Notes: a model not told the origin generated them from the sequence alone. Counted from the stretch's first letter, positions 35,138 through 47,530 are shown. The stretch: DNA of 64,000 nucleotides from Cladorhizidae sp. MBARI D1340-BT2 (GCA_028752905.1 JAQNBH010000013.1:29976635-30040634); one strand, 5' to 3'. A program made the numbers and translations.

Positions 35138-35224
35138 TACTATAATAACCTCGACCTTTAATTCATCTTTACAGAGCAAAAGACAGATACAAAACTAGCG
35201 TCAGACTGGTAGGGCCACCTTACA

Positions 35225-36570
35225 TAAAATTCCGGGCAAACCCACTATCATCCACTGCCAACTCTCTCTCTTGCACATGCTCATCATGGTGGTTGCCTTC
35301 TGTTTATCTAAGTGGATCTTTGATGAGACAGCTGGATGGAGCAAGTCCAGGTGAAATCGAGGCCTTCCTCCAAGCAGCAGCTCTGCTGATGATGTTCTGA
35401 TAGTTAAGTGGGGGGTTAAGGATACTGAAAAAAGTATGAATCCACCTTTGCCTCATTAGTTCTTGAAGACTGTTTCTTGAGTCCTTTTCAGGGTTTGCAT
35501 GGCCCTCTGGGCCCACCCATTAGTGGGAGGATGATAGGGTGACGAGGTGATGTGCCTGTTGCCGTTCTCATGCATGGACTTGTTAAACTCTGCACTGGTG
35601 AAGACTGGTCCATCATGGATCTCAGCAGCTGTGGCAAACTCGACTATCTTGACCTCCAGCCACTTGGAATAGGCATACCACCTCTAGAAACATCCTCCCC
35701 GTGAATGGTCCAGCACAGTCGACATGAATTCTGGACAATGGGCATTCTGGCCAGTCACAGGGGTGCTGCTGGTGGAGATTTCCGATTCGGCTGACACTGT
35801 ACATACTCCTCCTCCTTCCCTTCCAAATCCTTGTCCATGCTGGGCCACCATGAGCCAAGGCCTTCATGAAGGATATTCCTGGGCAGGCCAGGCGCAGTTC
35901 TTCGATCACTTTCTTCCTGCCTTGGTGTGGAATTACCATTCGTTGCCACCACAGCACACAGTCATCCTAGATGCTAAGTTCATCCTTCCTCTGTTGGTAA
36001 GGGTGCAAACTCCACCTTGTCCACACCTCTCCATCCTTGTATGACCAATTTATGGACATGTGGACGCATCACACGCCAGGTAGAGGTCGTTGTCTGAGTC
36101 ATGGTGAGCCAACACTCTGGACGAGGGCAGCAATACCTCGACTTCTACAAAAGCCTTCCCCGAGGCAATCGCCATCACCAGCTGGTGCCTTTTTCACAGC
36201 CTCCCGTAGATAGGGACTCACTGGGTGGAGAGGTTAGGTAAAAACTTGGTGTAATAGTCCCCATTCCGAGGGGTGTTCTTGGTTGCCAGAGCCTGGCTGA
36301 TGTCGCGCCTTGCCCTCTGTGTGTTGTGAACCATACTTGGTAATTCAGTGGACTAAATACTCACTTGGAGAAGTATGAAAGCACACCTTGCATTCTTCAG
36401 ACAAACTCCAGCAGCCTCCAACCTCTTCAGAACTTTTTCCATATGTTCTGTTTCTGTTTTTCCTGTCACAAGAATGTTGTCAACGGCACAGGGAGCCTTT
36501 GCAAGAGGTTGTCCATAGCACGTGGAACATTGCTTCTACACTGAATAAAATAGATGAACTTCTGCTACAC
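35225..36570 (-). pseudogene. Ty3/gypsy pol remnant, copy B
   Basis: Same decayed RT-RNase H-integrase fragment as 1100-2445, at a constant offset of 34125 and with the same stops. I found no base difference. Confidence 0.85.
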
Positions 36571-36587
36571 TGAATAAAATAGATTGC

Positions 36588-38915
36588 TCACTCATACAGA
36601 CACTGGGCAAGTGACTTACTCATACAGACACTGGCCAAGTGACTTACTCATACAGACACTGGGCAAGTGACTTACTCATACAGACACTGGCCAAGTAACT
36701 TACTCATACAGACACTGGGCAAGTGACTTACTCATACAGACACTGGGCAAGTGACTTACTCATACAGACACTTGGCAAGTGACTTACTCATACAGACACT
36801 GGGCAAGTGACTTACTCATACAGACACTGGGCAAGTGACTTACTCATACAGACACTGGGCAAGTGACTTACTCATACAGACACTGGCCAAGTGACTTACT
36901 CATACAGACACTTGGCAAGTGACTTACTCATACAGACACTGGGCATGTGACTTACTCATACAGACACTGGCCAAGTGACTTACTCATACAGACACTGGGC
37001 CAGTGACTTACTAATACAGACACTTGGCAAGTGACTTACTCATACAGACACTTGGCAAGTGACTTACTCATACAGACACTGGGCAAGTGACTTACTCATA
37101 CAGTGACTTACTCATACAGACACTGGGCAAGTGACTTACTCATACAGACACTGGGCAAGTGACTTACTCATACAGACACTGGGCAAGTGACTTACTCATA
37201 CAGACACTGAGCAAGTGACTTACTCATTCAGACACTGGCCAAGTGACTTACTCATTCAGACACTGGCCAAGTGACTTACTCATACAGACACTGGCCAAGT
37301 GACTTACTCATTCAGACACTGGGCAAGTGACTTACTCATACAGTGACTTACTCATACAGACACTGGGCAAGTGACTTACTCATACAGACACTGGGCAAGT
37401 GACTTACTCATACAGACACTTGGCAAGTGACTTACTCATACAGACACTGGGCAAGTGACTTACTCATACAGACACTGGGCAAGTGACTTACTCATACAGA
37501 CACTGGCCAAGTAACTTACTCATACAGACACTGGGCAAGTGACTTACTCATACAGACACTGGGCAAGTGACTTACTCATTCAGACACTGGGCAAGTGACT
37601 TACTCATTCAGACACTGGGCAAGTGACTTACTCATACAGACACTTGGCAAGTGACTTACTCATACAGACACTGGGCAAGTGACTTACTCATACAGACACT
37701 GGGCAAGTGACTTACTCATACAGACACTTGGCAAGTGACTTACTCATACAGACACTGGGCAAGTGACTTACTCATACAGACACTGGCCAAGTGACTTACT
37801 CATTCAGACACTGGGCAAGTGACTTACTCATACAGACACTTGGCAAGTGACTTACTCATACAGACACTGGGCAAGTGACTTACTCATACAGACACTGGCC
37901 AAGTGACTTACTCAAACAGACACTGGGCCAGTGACTTACTCATACAGACACTGGGCAAGTGACTTACTCATACAGACACTGGCCAAGTGACTTACTCATA
38001 CAGACACTTGGCAAGTGACTTACTCATACAGACACTGGGCATGTGACTTACTCATACAGACACTGGCCAAGTGACTTACTCATACAGACACTGGGCCAGT
38101 GACTTACTAATACAGACACTTGGCAAGTGACTTACTCATACAGACACTTGGCAAGTGACTTACTCATACAGACACTGGGCAAGTGACTTACTCATACAGT
38201 GACTTACTCATACAGACACTGGGCAAGTGACTTACTCATACAGACACTGGGCAAGTGACTTACTCATACAGACACTGGCCAAGTGACTTACTCATACAGA
38301 CACTTGGCAAGTGACTTACTCATACAGACACTGGGCATGTGACTTACTCATACAGACACTGGCCAAGTGACTTACTCATACAGTGACTTACTCATACAGA
38401 CACTGGGCAAGTGACTTACTCATACAGACACTGGGCAAGTGACTTACTCATACAGACACTGGGCAAGTGACTTACTCATACAGACACTGAGCAAGTGACT
38501 TACTCATTCAGACACTGGCCAAGTGACTTACTCATACAGTGACTTACTCATACAGACACTGGGCAAGTGACTTACTCATACAGACACTGGGCAAGTGACT
38601 TACTCATACAGACACTGGGCAAGTGACTTACTCATTCAGACACTGTGCAAGTGACTTACTCATACAGACACTGGGCAAGTGACTTACTCATATAGACACT
38701 GGGCAAGTGACTTACTCATACAGACACTGGGCAAGTGACTTACTCATTCAGACACTGGCCAAGTGACTTACTCATACAGACACTGGGCAAGTGACTTACT
38801 CATACAGACACTGGGCAAGTGACTTACTCATACAGACACTGGCCAAGTGACTTACTCATACAGACACTGGGCAAGTGACTTACTCATTCAGACACTGGCC
38901 AAGTGGCTTACTGAG
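36588..38915. repeat. 28-bp satellite, copy B (~83 units)
   Basis: Same unit as 2456-5300. Truncated ATACAGTGACTTAC units occur at about 37100, 37340, 38196, 38380 and 38530, showing internal reduplication. The 94-bp insertion of copy A is absent. Confidence 0.95.
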
Positions 38916-39288
38916 ACACTGACACTTGGCATTCTTGTTGGCACACCAGGCAGCTGGCTTGAAAATTTTGATACAATTAGCACATGAAGTGACTGTGTTG
39001 GAAGTGATCCTCACACGAGGGTATGGCTATTCCAGATTGCACCTTAACCTCCATGTTAGTAATACATGAAGATCTGTTTCAACCTCCATGGATTGCCTTG
39101 GAAAAAAATGGATCTGAACCACATTCATTAGGTTCATAGTTCATAGAGTGGAAACTTCCACATGTCTTGATCTCACATTCATCAGGTTCATAGTTCATAG
39201 AGTGGATAACTTCCATATCATCAGCACACCGGTACTAACTAGTTCAGTGTCATACAAGCTTGAAGGAAGTGAAGTTCTTCTCAACAAT

Positions 39289-40682
39289 ATGTCTCCATGC
39301 GTGGTTGCTAGCTTGCCTGTACTTCTTGTTCTGGGTATAAGCTTCTTTCCAATTCTAGTTCTACCCAGGCCTATTAAGCCTGAAGCTCATTTTGTGCAAG
39401 AGTATGCTAGCAACAGTAGATTCATTGACTTTACTACAAGCAATTACGAGGAAGGAAAATACTTTGAAGGTGATCTGGCTGTCAGTAAGGAACTCATTGA
39501 AGCCTTCTATGGTGGCAAAGATGCTGGGGTGAGTGATTACAGAGTAAAACAGGCATGCAGCTTGAATTAAGATCTATTGAATGTAAAATATTGGCATGTT
39601 GTATAAGATTAACACAGAACTAGCTCACAAGGTGGAATGCTTTTCGGTCAAAATATTGGAAAATTATAGAAGAGGGATGCATTCCTACTATAGTGCTCTA
39701 TAGTGCTCCATAATTTGCTCGAAATTCTAAGCATATTAAGATGTTTTTTAAAAAGCTCTCATCTGTGCGCTTTCTTTGGGCATAAGGTGTTGTGCATAAC
39801 TATACCAAAATTGCATGCCGACATGCTTTACCAGCTGCCAACCAGGCAATCTCGATCGAAGTTGATATTGAATAGCTTCTTTGTTTAGTGGCTTACATAA
39901 GTGAATTCATTACATAAGTGAATTCATTACATAAGTGAATTCATTGTGAATTCAATACTGAGATTTTTAATAATATTTTTTTAATTTTTTTTACTGAATT
40001 TCACTTTTTTCATGAAAAACTATAATTCATCTGATGCTGTTATTATTGTTGTCATCATTCGCAGATTGCAACGGCAGGTGTAAGGGAACTACAGTACCTC
40101 TGGCCAAATAACACGGTCATTTACGAGCTTGACCTTTCTCTCTCACCTTTTGTCATTCCTATAGTCCTCGAAGCCATGGAGATGTGGTCTTCCTACACGT
40201 GCATTGAATTCAAGCAACGCGAAGAGGAACCATACTACATTAAGATAAAGTCAAGCGAACTTGGTTGCTTCTCAGACTTCGTCGGGTTCTCAGGCTCAGA
40301 ACAGATTCTTAACCTTGAAATTCCTGCCTGTGGTGTGGTGGGGATAGTCGCGCATGAACTTGGACATAACCTAGGTTTATGGCATGAGCAAAGTCGTCCA
40401 GATCGGGACAATTATGTGAAGGTTATCCAAGAAAACATCAAAAGTGATAAATCGTTCAATTTTGAGAAGCGCAATAAGGAAACCATCAACACGCACAACT
40501 TGGGTTACGATTATGATTCAATTATGCATTATCCTGAGTATGCCTTCAGTAGAAATGGAAGGAAGACCATAGAAGTTGTTAACCTGGGTGCTTATGAAGA
40601 GCAAGGATATCCTATCCTTGGGCAAAGGGAGCGGCTGAGTTCTTCCGATACTGCTATCATCAACAAACTCTACAATTGTTAA
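39289..40682 (+). CDS. Astacin-family zinc metalloprotease (two exons, intact)
   Basis: Exon 1 is 39289-39528 (donor GTGAGT) and exon 2 40065-40682 (acceptor TTCGCAG), phase 0, 285 residues. A hydrophobic leader (MSPCVVASLPVLLVLG..) suggests secretion. FEGD at residues 59-62 is the prodomain aspartate switch that caps the zinc. The mature chain probably starts near residue 82 (ATAG) with LWPNN close behind. HELGHNLGLWHEQSRPDRD (177-195) holds the three zinc His and the catalytic Glu; SIMHY (232-236) is the Met-turn with its Tyr. Four Cys (126, 148, 169, 285) fit the two astacin disulfides. There is no EGF or CUB tail, so it is a minimal astacin. I chose the ATG at 39289 because it gives the leader; an upstream in-frame ATG exists at 39148. 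It is the functional partner of the broken copy at 5640-6978. Confidence 0.88.
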
Positions 40683-42447
40683 ACAAGACCTTATAATTAC
40701 TTGCAGTGAAGATCCTATTTGGTATGTAATTATGTATAATTAGAATCCAGTCTGTATAATAGCTATGAGTAGTTTCAGTTGATTTTTTCTTGTAAAATTT
40801 TTGCCCATTAACTCATCATTGGAATTCAAAGAACCCAAGGCATTATATATATACTCGAGGTGCTCAAAGTAGTGGATCCAAGTTGCAGACACACATTAAT
40901 TGGAGTCTTATGTTAGTCTATCATGATTTCTATTATGATTTCATTAGAGTCTATTGTGATAGGTCTTCGATTTAATGGTAAATTTCTCCTGACCAAAAAT
41001 GGCAACGATTTATCTTATAGTGAATTTTTGGGGTGTTTTTTTGTGCTAACATTTCAACCATGATTATCACACACACACACACACACACATGCATGCACAA
41101 GTGAAAATTGTTTCCCTGAACAATAAGCTTTTCAACTCGAGTAGCCTCATGTCATATGGTGGTGATGAAGAGGAAGGAAAACACACCTTTAACTTGGGGA
41201 GAAATGTCCCGCAAGGACAGAACAAGCATGCTTACACCACTCCAACTCCTTTACCTTTACAACAAGCATAATCTACATATACTCAAACATGAATGCAAAA
41301 TTTAAAATAAGCATCGAGAATGACTCGTGCAAAATTATAAGTATTTTGGAGCTAAAACCGAAGAATCTGTCGAAGTGAATTTTGGCAGAAATATATATAG
41401 CCATGAGCTTCCTTGGTTTCAGGGGCTCCATTTTGTTGAAGTGTTGGTCAACCTGTGTGCATGCATTGAATGAAGTTGGGAGGAAGTGAGAATCCTGAAT
41501 CACATAAGCAGACCCTTTACCTACTACTACTTTATGCATAGAAATTCAGATATCCGAATAATCTCTCAACTATATGAGAACAGTTGATATTTATAAAGTT
41601 AGTCCATATCTATGAAAAGTGTACCATACTATATTATACACACTATAGTATACTTACACATGAGTGCTTAATGATGACCTGACCTGAGGGTGAAGTGTTG
41701 AATTTTCAATAATTTGTCTAGAGTCTAACTTACTTCCCCATGGCATAATATTCCACTCCATCATTATGCTGATGCTACTGATGTACAGATCAATATAGAA
41801 TTAAGGCGATATAGGGTTAGGGCCTGGGCAGTAGTGGCTAGGGCCAGGGCCTGGGCTAGGGCCAAGGCAGTGTTTAGGGTTAGGGCCAGGCAGTGGATAG
41901 GATTAGGACCAGGGCAGTCAGTGACTACAGCCAGGGTAGTGGCTAGGGTTAGGACTAGGGCAATGTTAGGTTTAGAGCTATAGCTATAGCTAGGGCTGGG
42001 CCAATGGCTAGAGCTATATACTCAAATTTTGTACTTTCTGCTTTCATCCTTATTCCTGATGAATGCTATATAGACGTCGAGAAAGTAAAAATTCATGCTT
42101 ATATATCAAATTTCATCACGTCATATATAGTGATGACATAATGCTAGGATTTTTGAGTCAAAGTCTAACAGACTGACTTTCATATTCAATTGGTGAGGAG
42201 TGACACATAATACACATTAGTGATGTTTTAGAATAGGCATCCGCGTGTACTGCACACGACACATATATATTCAAGCAATAACATCTGGGAACATCAAAAG
42301 GGGTACGAGGAAGAAAGTATGATTTGGAGCCATGTGCAATAAACCCAATTCAAGAGTGAAGATTATTAGTTTTTTTTTTTTTAACCAACAAGCTTAACTG
42401 AAAAGTTCTTTCTCACTCCAGATCATACAGCACATAATCGTATTTGT
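40683..42447. other. 3' flank of duplication copy B, no gene
   Basis: Shared with 6979-8706: CA microsatellite at about 41070 and degenerate GGGCAGTGGCTAGG repeats at 41810-42010. It includes a private hairpin at 42020-42105. Confidence 0.7.
42020..42105 (+). mobile_element. Hairpin element present only in copy B, hammerhead-like core
   Basis: Arms AATTTTGTACTTTCT and AGAAAGTAAAAATT enclose CCTGATGAATGCTATATAGA and CGTCG. Copy A reads straight through the site. CTGATGA is present, but GAAA is replaced by GACG, so it is at best a decayed hammerhead. Insertion in B or deletion in A are both possible. Confidence 0.5.
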
Positions 42448-42563
42448 TATCACCCATCATCAGTACAGAGTGCATTCGCATTCATTGCAAAATGGTCTCA
42501 GCAGATCAGTTTTGGTTGCTGCCCAGGACTAGAGCTCTCAAAACTCTCAGTTGACATTAACGA

Positions 42564-42730
42564 AATTACAATGACATTCTCAATAATCGACTTGAAGTGG
42601 ATTATGTCATTGTAATTGAAATTTACTTGCTCAATGTTTCAGCTAGTTGCTCTAGTCTTCATTATTCCTGTATTCCTGATGAAGATTTGAGCATCTATAT
42701 ATATAGCTGAAATGTCGAGTGAGTAAATTT
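42564..42730. ncRNA. Double hairpin with hammerhead-ribozyme-like core
   Basis: The inner hairpin 42619-42730 has arms AAATTTACTTGCTCAATGTT and ATGTCGAGTGAGTAAATTT. On the plus strand CTGATGA (42676-42682) and GAAA (42709-42712) flank a weak stem II. On the minus strand ATGAAGACTAGAGCAACTAG leads to CTGAAAC with a good stem (CTAG/CTAG). An outer hairpin 42564-42617 (ATTACAATGACAT / ATGTCATTGTAAT) precedes it. Related cores occur at 28600, 45891 and 54190. Hammerhead assignment is inference from the two boxes and the stem arrangement. Confidence 0.5.
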
Positions 42731-42826
42731 TAAATTGATTAAGGATAATGTGATTGCAAGTAGTGAAGCTAATAGTGTGTAATTGAAAGTATTTTATATA
42801 CGTATAATAATACACAAACTGTAACA

Positions 42827-44672
42827 CTAATGTTTTTCCAAGAAATAGAAGAAGTGGACTTTTCTCCTGAGCCTGTCCACAAACTCAGGACATTGTTTGA
42901 AGCCTCTATTGGTATCAGCCTGAGACACTTGGTTGTTAACCATCTTCATCATGTTGCTCAGGGTTTCTGTGTGTGCATGCTCACACAAAACTTCGCACAG
43001 TGTTGTTATGTACCAGGAGCCATACTGCTCGCTGAGATAGGCAGCACTTCCAAAGGACGTTGCATAACCAAAGAAGAAGTCTGTATCTTGTGGTATAGAG
43101 GCGGTTATGGCAGGGGAAGCTTGGTTTCCAGAGGGTGTATGGACAGCATCTTTCTGAGTTTCCAAGCCTTTACTCTCCTTATCACCACGACAAGCTTGCA
43201 CAAAGAAGATCTTGGGCTTCTCCCTTAGACTAGGACAAAGTTTGACACTTGAAGCTAACTGTTGAAGATTCAATTCTTGACCATCAATGCCATGCACCAC
43301 ACCAGCTTCACCATGTGTAAGAATGCAACACACAAAACTGTCAAAGATTTTGTGGTCCATTTTTGCAATTTCGAAAATGGCATCTTGCATCATAATGGCA
43401 GTAAGATTTTCTTTGACAACAACTTTGTATCGTAGAAATTTGAAGGTCTGAATTAAATTTTCTTGATCGATACTGGATCCTTTTCTGAACTGGTGAAGAT
43501 GGGAAAACTTGTAATTGTTGAAGATGAGACAGTAGCCATGGGGCTGCTTGTCAAGCAGGTAAAAATCATCCATTTGGACGGGAGATGAAGTTTGGATGGA
43601 ACCCATTTGCTGTTTATACCGTTGCAGTTCCTCCATAAGTGTAGTGACTTCATGGTTTTTGACAACGAGTGACTTATTAATTTCCATGATTTTGAAACCC
43701 TGGGCTCGACATTCCTCTTTGCTTACTTTGCCTACTCGTTCTCCTAGCTGGGCGTGCTCTGCTAATTGTCTTTGCAGATCTTCTAGTTTATCCTGTTTGC
43801 AACTGAGCTCTCTTTCTTTGAGAGAGAGAGAGTGCAAAAGACCTACATTAAGATCCTGGTCAGTTATAGCCACACCATGATGGCCATGTTGCGACTCTCC
43901 GTTGCAGATAGGGCTTCCATCAGGGTAGTAGCCAAATGTGGATTCTTGGCTGTAACTGGTTACACCAGTTGAAAGAGTGGGAGCATCCATGTTCAGTGAT
44001 GGGTCTTGGTAAGGAACAGACTGGTTTCCTGAGTTATGTCATATTAAAACTATGTAACAACAATGCAGCTACATTCTGATAAAGTGGATTATGTAACTTA
44101 CTACAAGTGGTTTTCCTTTGAGATTCAGTATTCCTGGGGGGAGTAGGCAGATAATGATTGATGTAGTCTGTGAGATCTGGACGTCCTATGACAACCAGAC
44201 TATCACACAGTCTCTGCATCTTAGTAGGAGTGATAATCTGTTTCTGCAACAACATCTGAAATAGCTGAGTGACTGAAAAGACCTTGTCAGGACTGACTTC
44301 TTCAAACAAATACGTCAATTCCTTGATTTCATTTGAAGTGAGATTTTGAGCAACCATGAGTAAGGACTCCAAGAACAAATATTCAGCACTCTTCACAGGA
44401 ACAAAGATCGCAAAACCATGTGTCTGTAATTCACCTAACAGGTTCTGCTTACCTATGCTTCTCATCAATAGGGTCAGATAGCTCAAATCATTTTTGGACA
44501 GCTTGTTTCTTTCAGTTAGAGCTTGCCACAAGTTTGAGGGCGATTGCACGCGCTCCATTCGTGCCACGGGAACAACATCACGACACATGAAAGTAAGGCT
44601 GTCCAAATCTTGGCGGGAGAGGCTCTCTCCAAGTCTGTACAAGAGCTTCTTAAAAAGAAAACCTCGATCCAT
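42827..44672 (-). CDS. Initiator-type caspase with tandem death effector domains
   Basis: Exon 1 runs 44672-44102 (donor GTAAGT) and exon 2 44028-42827, joined in phase 1, 590 residues, with the ATG in GCCGCCATGG context. Residues ~1-87 and ~93-177 are two death effector domains (the second with GRPDLTDYI, an RxDL-like motif). Residues ~258-333 are a predicted coiled coil. The caspase domain spans ~345-590. Catalytic His429 sits in ILTHGEAG and Cys470 in QACRG, and Arg372 (QFRKGSS) fits the large-subunit S1 Arg. In the small subunit, YATSFGSAAYLSEQYGSWY has Leu522 where caspases carry the second S1 Arg (caspase-3 Arg207). By family it is the apical protease of death-receptor/FADD signalling, caspase-8/10-like; the coiled-coil linker and the Leu are unusual. 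The lesion-free frame argues for a live gene. Confidence 0.9.
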
Positions 44673-44942
44673 GGCGGATGTATCTTTTGATGGGACCGGA
44701 TGTATTGCATCACTAGCTTGTGCAGTAACGGAAGTGAAGTCGTGTGCATGTGCGCGGAAATGGACGATTCCCGTATTTGGTGACCTCAGGTCCTAGTACT
44801 CAGTGACCCCAGGATTCTGTGACGCGAACAATGTCAAGACAAGTTAGCGAGCTCGAGGCGGGTCACTCTACGGTCAGCGACTAGGGCCACTAGCGGTGTT
44901 CACTTGCAGAGTTTAGCTTGGCCATAGCTGACTTTATTCAGA
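44673..44942. promoter_or_regulatory. Upstream region of the caspase gene
   Basis: More GC-rich than its surroundings, with CG dinucleotides (GCGCGGAAATGG, GCGAACAATG, GCTCGAGGCGGG), as expected for a promoter of the minus-strand caspase. No TATA box is evident. The assignment rests on position only. Confidence 0.35.
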
Positions 44943-45348
44943 GGACAAACCATAGAGATCCTCTGGAACTGGTAACAAATCTCTCTGGAGACTTGTGATA
45001 GCTTCTGGCTCCACCAGCTGTTGGTGTCACTTACATAATTTTCTATATCAACACATCATTATTCCACATTGTCATAAGTTTATAATATGCGGGGAATTTG
45101 AGAGGGATCGCTGGCACTGATGGATGAGGTGCGCAGAATTGCAGGGACAAACCATAGAGATCCTCTGGAACTGGTAACAAATCTCTCTGGAGACTTGTGA
45201 TAGCTTCTGGCTCCACCAGCTGTTGGTGTCACTTACATAATTTTCTATATCAACACATCATTATTCCACATTGTCATAAGTTTATAATATGTGGGGAATT
45301 TGAGAGGGATCGCTGGCACTGATGGATGAGGTGCGCAGAATTGCAGGG
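44943..45348. repeat. 203-bp tandem duplication (two units)
   Basis: GACAAACCATAGAGATCCTC to GCGCAGAATTGCAGG occurs at 44943-45145 and again at 45146-45348 with only one or two changes (TATGCGGGG / TATGTGGGG). Very recent. No coding frame. Confidence 0.93.
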
Positions 45349-45628
45349 GCAAGACAGTGGCTGGATGAATTTAGAAGAGTGAGGAAGGATGGAAAGGTGG
45401 CATTGCTTTTGGGGAAAGATGTGGAGGGAGTAAGTGATGCAGTGATGGAGGAGGTGGGCGAGTGTGTTATGTATTAGGTAGGGAAGTGGTGGCAGAGGAG
45501 AAAGGAACTGTTATATGGTGAGCTGAGGAATGATCTTTGGTCCCCTCCTGCCCCCTCCTTGAGCAGCAGGACACTCATAACTTAATATTGTGGATAATTT
45601 TTAAGTACCGGGATTTTTTAATATAGAT

Positions 45629-45718
45629 TGCTATTAGGTTAGTTACTAAATAGTTCCACACTGTGCTGTAATATATGTGATGGCCTTACCAGGCTCAGCA
45701 ATATCAAGATTAAATCAT
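45629..45718. repeat. Short dispersed repeat, copy 2
   Basis: Match to 27274-27362 (TTAGGTTAGTTACTAAATAG, CACACTGTGCTGTAATATG). Confidence 0.75.
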
Positions 45719-45890
45719 AAATGTGAAAATGGAATTTTACAAGCATCTATATATATAGGATTTCCAATTCTACACACTCTATTATGAGTATTGCTATATA
45801 ACTAGGTTGGCTATTGACAGAGATCGAAAATAAGAGTATTCTACTCAAAACACGCTCAGCTCACGTAATGTAGATAGCTCTACAATGGCT

Positions 45891-45973
45891 TTCTCAATAA
45901 TCATTTTCCCATTTAATGTTTCGGCTAGATGAAAGCTAGACCATTTAGCCGTAACGTCGATGATTATTGAGAA
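45891..45973 (+). repeat. 83-bp hairpin element, hammerhead-like remnant
   Basis: Perfect 14-bp outer arms TTCTCAATAATCAT / ATGATTATTGAGAA. Inside, GATGA, a stem GCTAG/TTAGC and GTAAC occupy the positions of the CTGATGA box, stem II and GAAAC of a hammerhead. Confidence 0.5.
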
Positions 45974-47530
45974 GAGTATTGTTTATCGCTTGTTTTGGAA
46001 ATGGTCCATAAGCTCAAATATAATTGTGGATTTCCCCCTAAAGGTGGTCGGTATCACCAAAGACCGTAGTTACCTATTTTATTAGGTTTATTAGGTTCAC
46101 TATTTTAAGCTGCTTTCTGGCATTTCCAGTTAACCGAAGTCTGCAGAATCTATGAATAATAACATTCCTACATCTCTGCTGAAGCTCTGATCCTTTGGTT
46201 TGAGGTGGATGAGGTGGATGTGGCAAAGTTTGCTTCACAAGAAAATCCCTCCATTTGTAGTTTTCTCACAACAGGATTGGGTTCCATGAATGTTTAGCAA
46301 TGGCAGACCTGTTTAGTTTTCCTGTCTGCACCAATGTGTTACTTTTACTCTGGTCTCCAACCTCCTCTGTTCTCCAATATTCTCCCACAGATGCATGGAA
46401 TGTCATATATATACCATTCAAAATAATTATTATTGTTCTAGTTCCTGATGCAAGATGAAGATTTGTGTTGCTTGTTGAGAACTCGAGCATGCTTTCATGA
46501 TACTGGATCTTATGCCCATCAGTTTCATTTAAAAGATCCCTAGACTCCCAACTGCCAGGCATTTTTAAGCAAAAGAGATAAAATGTTTCCTAAATATGGT
46601 AGCCAGTATGAAATTAACCTCAGACAGGCACAAAATAAAGATCTTTCATCTGTAAAAAAATTATTCAAAGCTTATCCAAATTCATTCTGTCAATGGCAAC
46701 TACTGTGATTTGTCTTGGACAGGAAGTAGAACGAATTGACTCATAGCTAGCGATGTTCTATTGTTGACATGGTGAAGACTTAATTAGTTAGCAAAATGAA
46801 TGTGGTACCTTTGTTATTACATTTTCATTCCACATGGTCAGAGGTAAGGTTATGGAATATGCTCAAATGAACTGTACTCCCAGACAATAATCGAATAGCG
46901 ACAGGGGTGTCCCTCCATCCTGAGATAGGTCATATAATTATATTGAATAATACTGAGAACTAGGATGCAGTGACGCTTAGGGTTAAAGGGAAGTCACCAG
47001 ATACTGCAACACCTGCCATGCACTGTACCTGAAATACCTGCTTAGACAGGTCACAATAAACTCGGTTACTCCATTCAGAGGTAGGAGGGGTCACTGTTAC
47101 TGTTCTCTCATTCAAATGCACTCTGCATTCTCAGATAGGTCTCAACTAAGCAAGACAAATATTTTCCCCTAGCTATATATTCAATCCCCAAAGCTGTTAG
47201 TTAGCTATATATATACCAAGGTAATGTATGGTCCTATAATGTAATTTATCTCTGTTAAAAAGTTTTGGATGCTATAAGAGGACAGCAATAATTGAGGAAG
47301 CATGAACTGGAAGCTATATAGCAATATCTAGTGCAATGTATTTTGAAAACCAAAATTTTGAAAACCAAAAATTGTGAGAAAAAAATAATGAGAGCCAATT
47401 TGAAGACCCACCTTTTTGGTAGCCTTCTGAAGATGAAAGTGTAAGTATGAAACATGCTTATTATTATCTCCTTGCCCTCCTTTTCTTGATGGTGATCTTA
47501 CCTTTCTCATTGTTTTGAAATATGAACAAC
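45974..47530. other. No recognised gene
   Basis: Single-copy-looking AT-rich sequence. A minus-strand frame at 46266-46562 (98 codons) has no motif. No satellites or terminal repeats were noticed. Confidence 0.45.

Larger units (their letters stand above)
33640..42447. repeat. Segmental duplication, copy B (8.8 kb)
   Basis: Direct repeat of 1-8706 with the offset drifting around 34 kb as satellite lengths vary. The left edge coincides with the 30-bp array and the right edge lies just after ACAGCACATAATCGTATTTG. Confidence 0.93.

Noticed and set aside
33640..42447. Copy B as a pure assembly duplicate (haplotig) of copy A
   Set aside because: Not fully excluded, but many private indels, different satellite lengths, unrelated flanks at both ends and different gene integrity argue for two real loci.
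42830..43228. Plus-strand frames across the caspase gene
   Set aside because: Antisense shadows of the conserved caspase exon.
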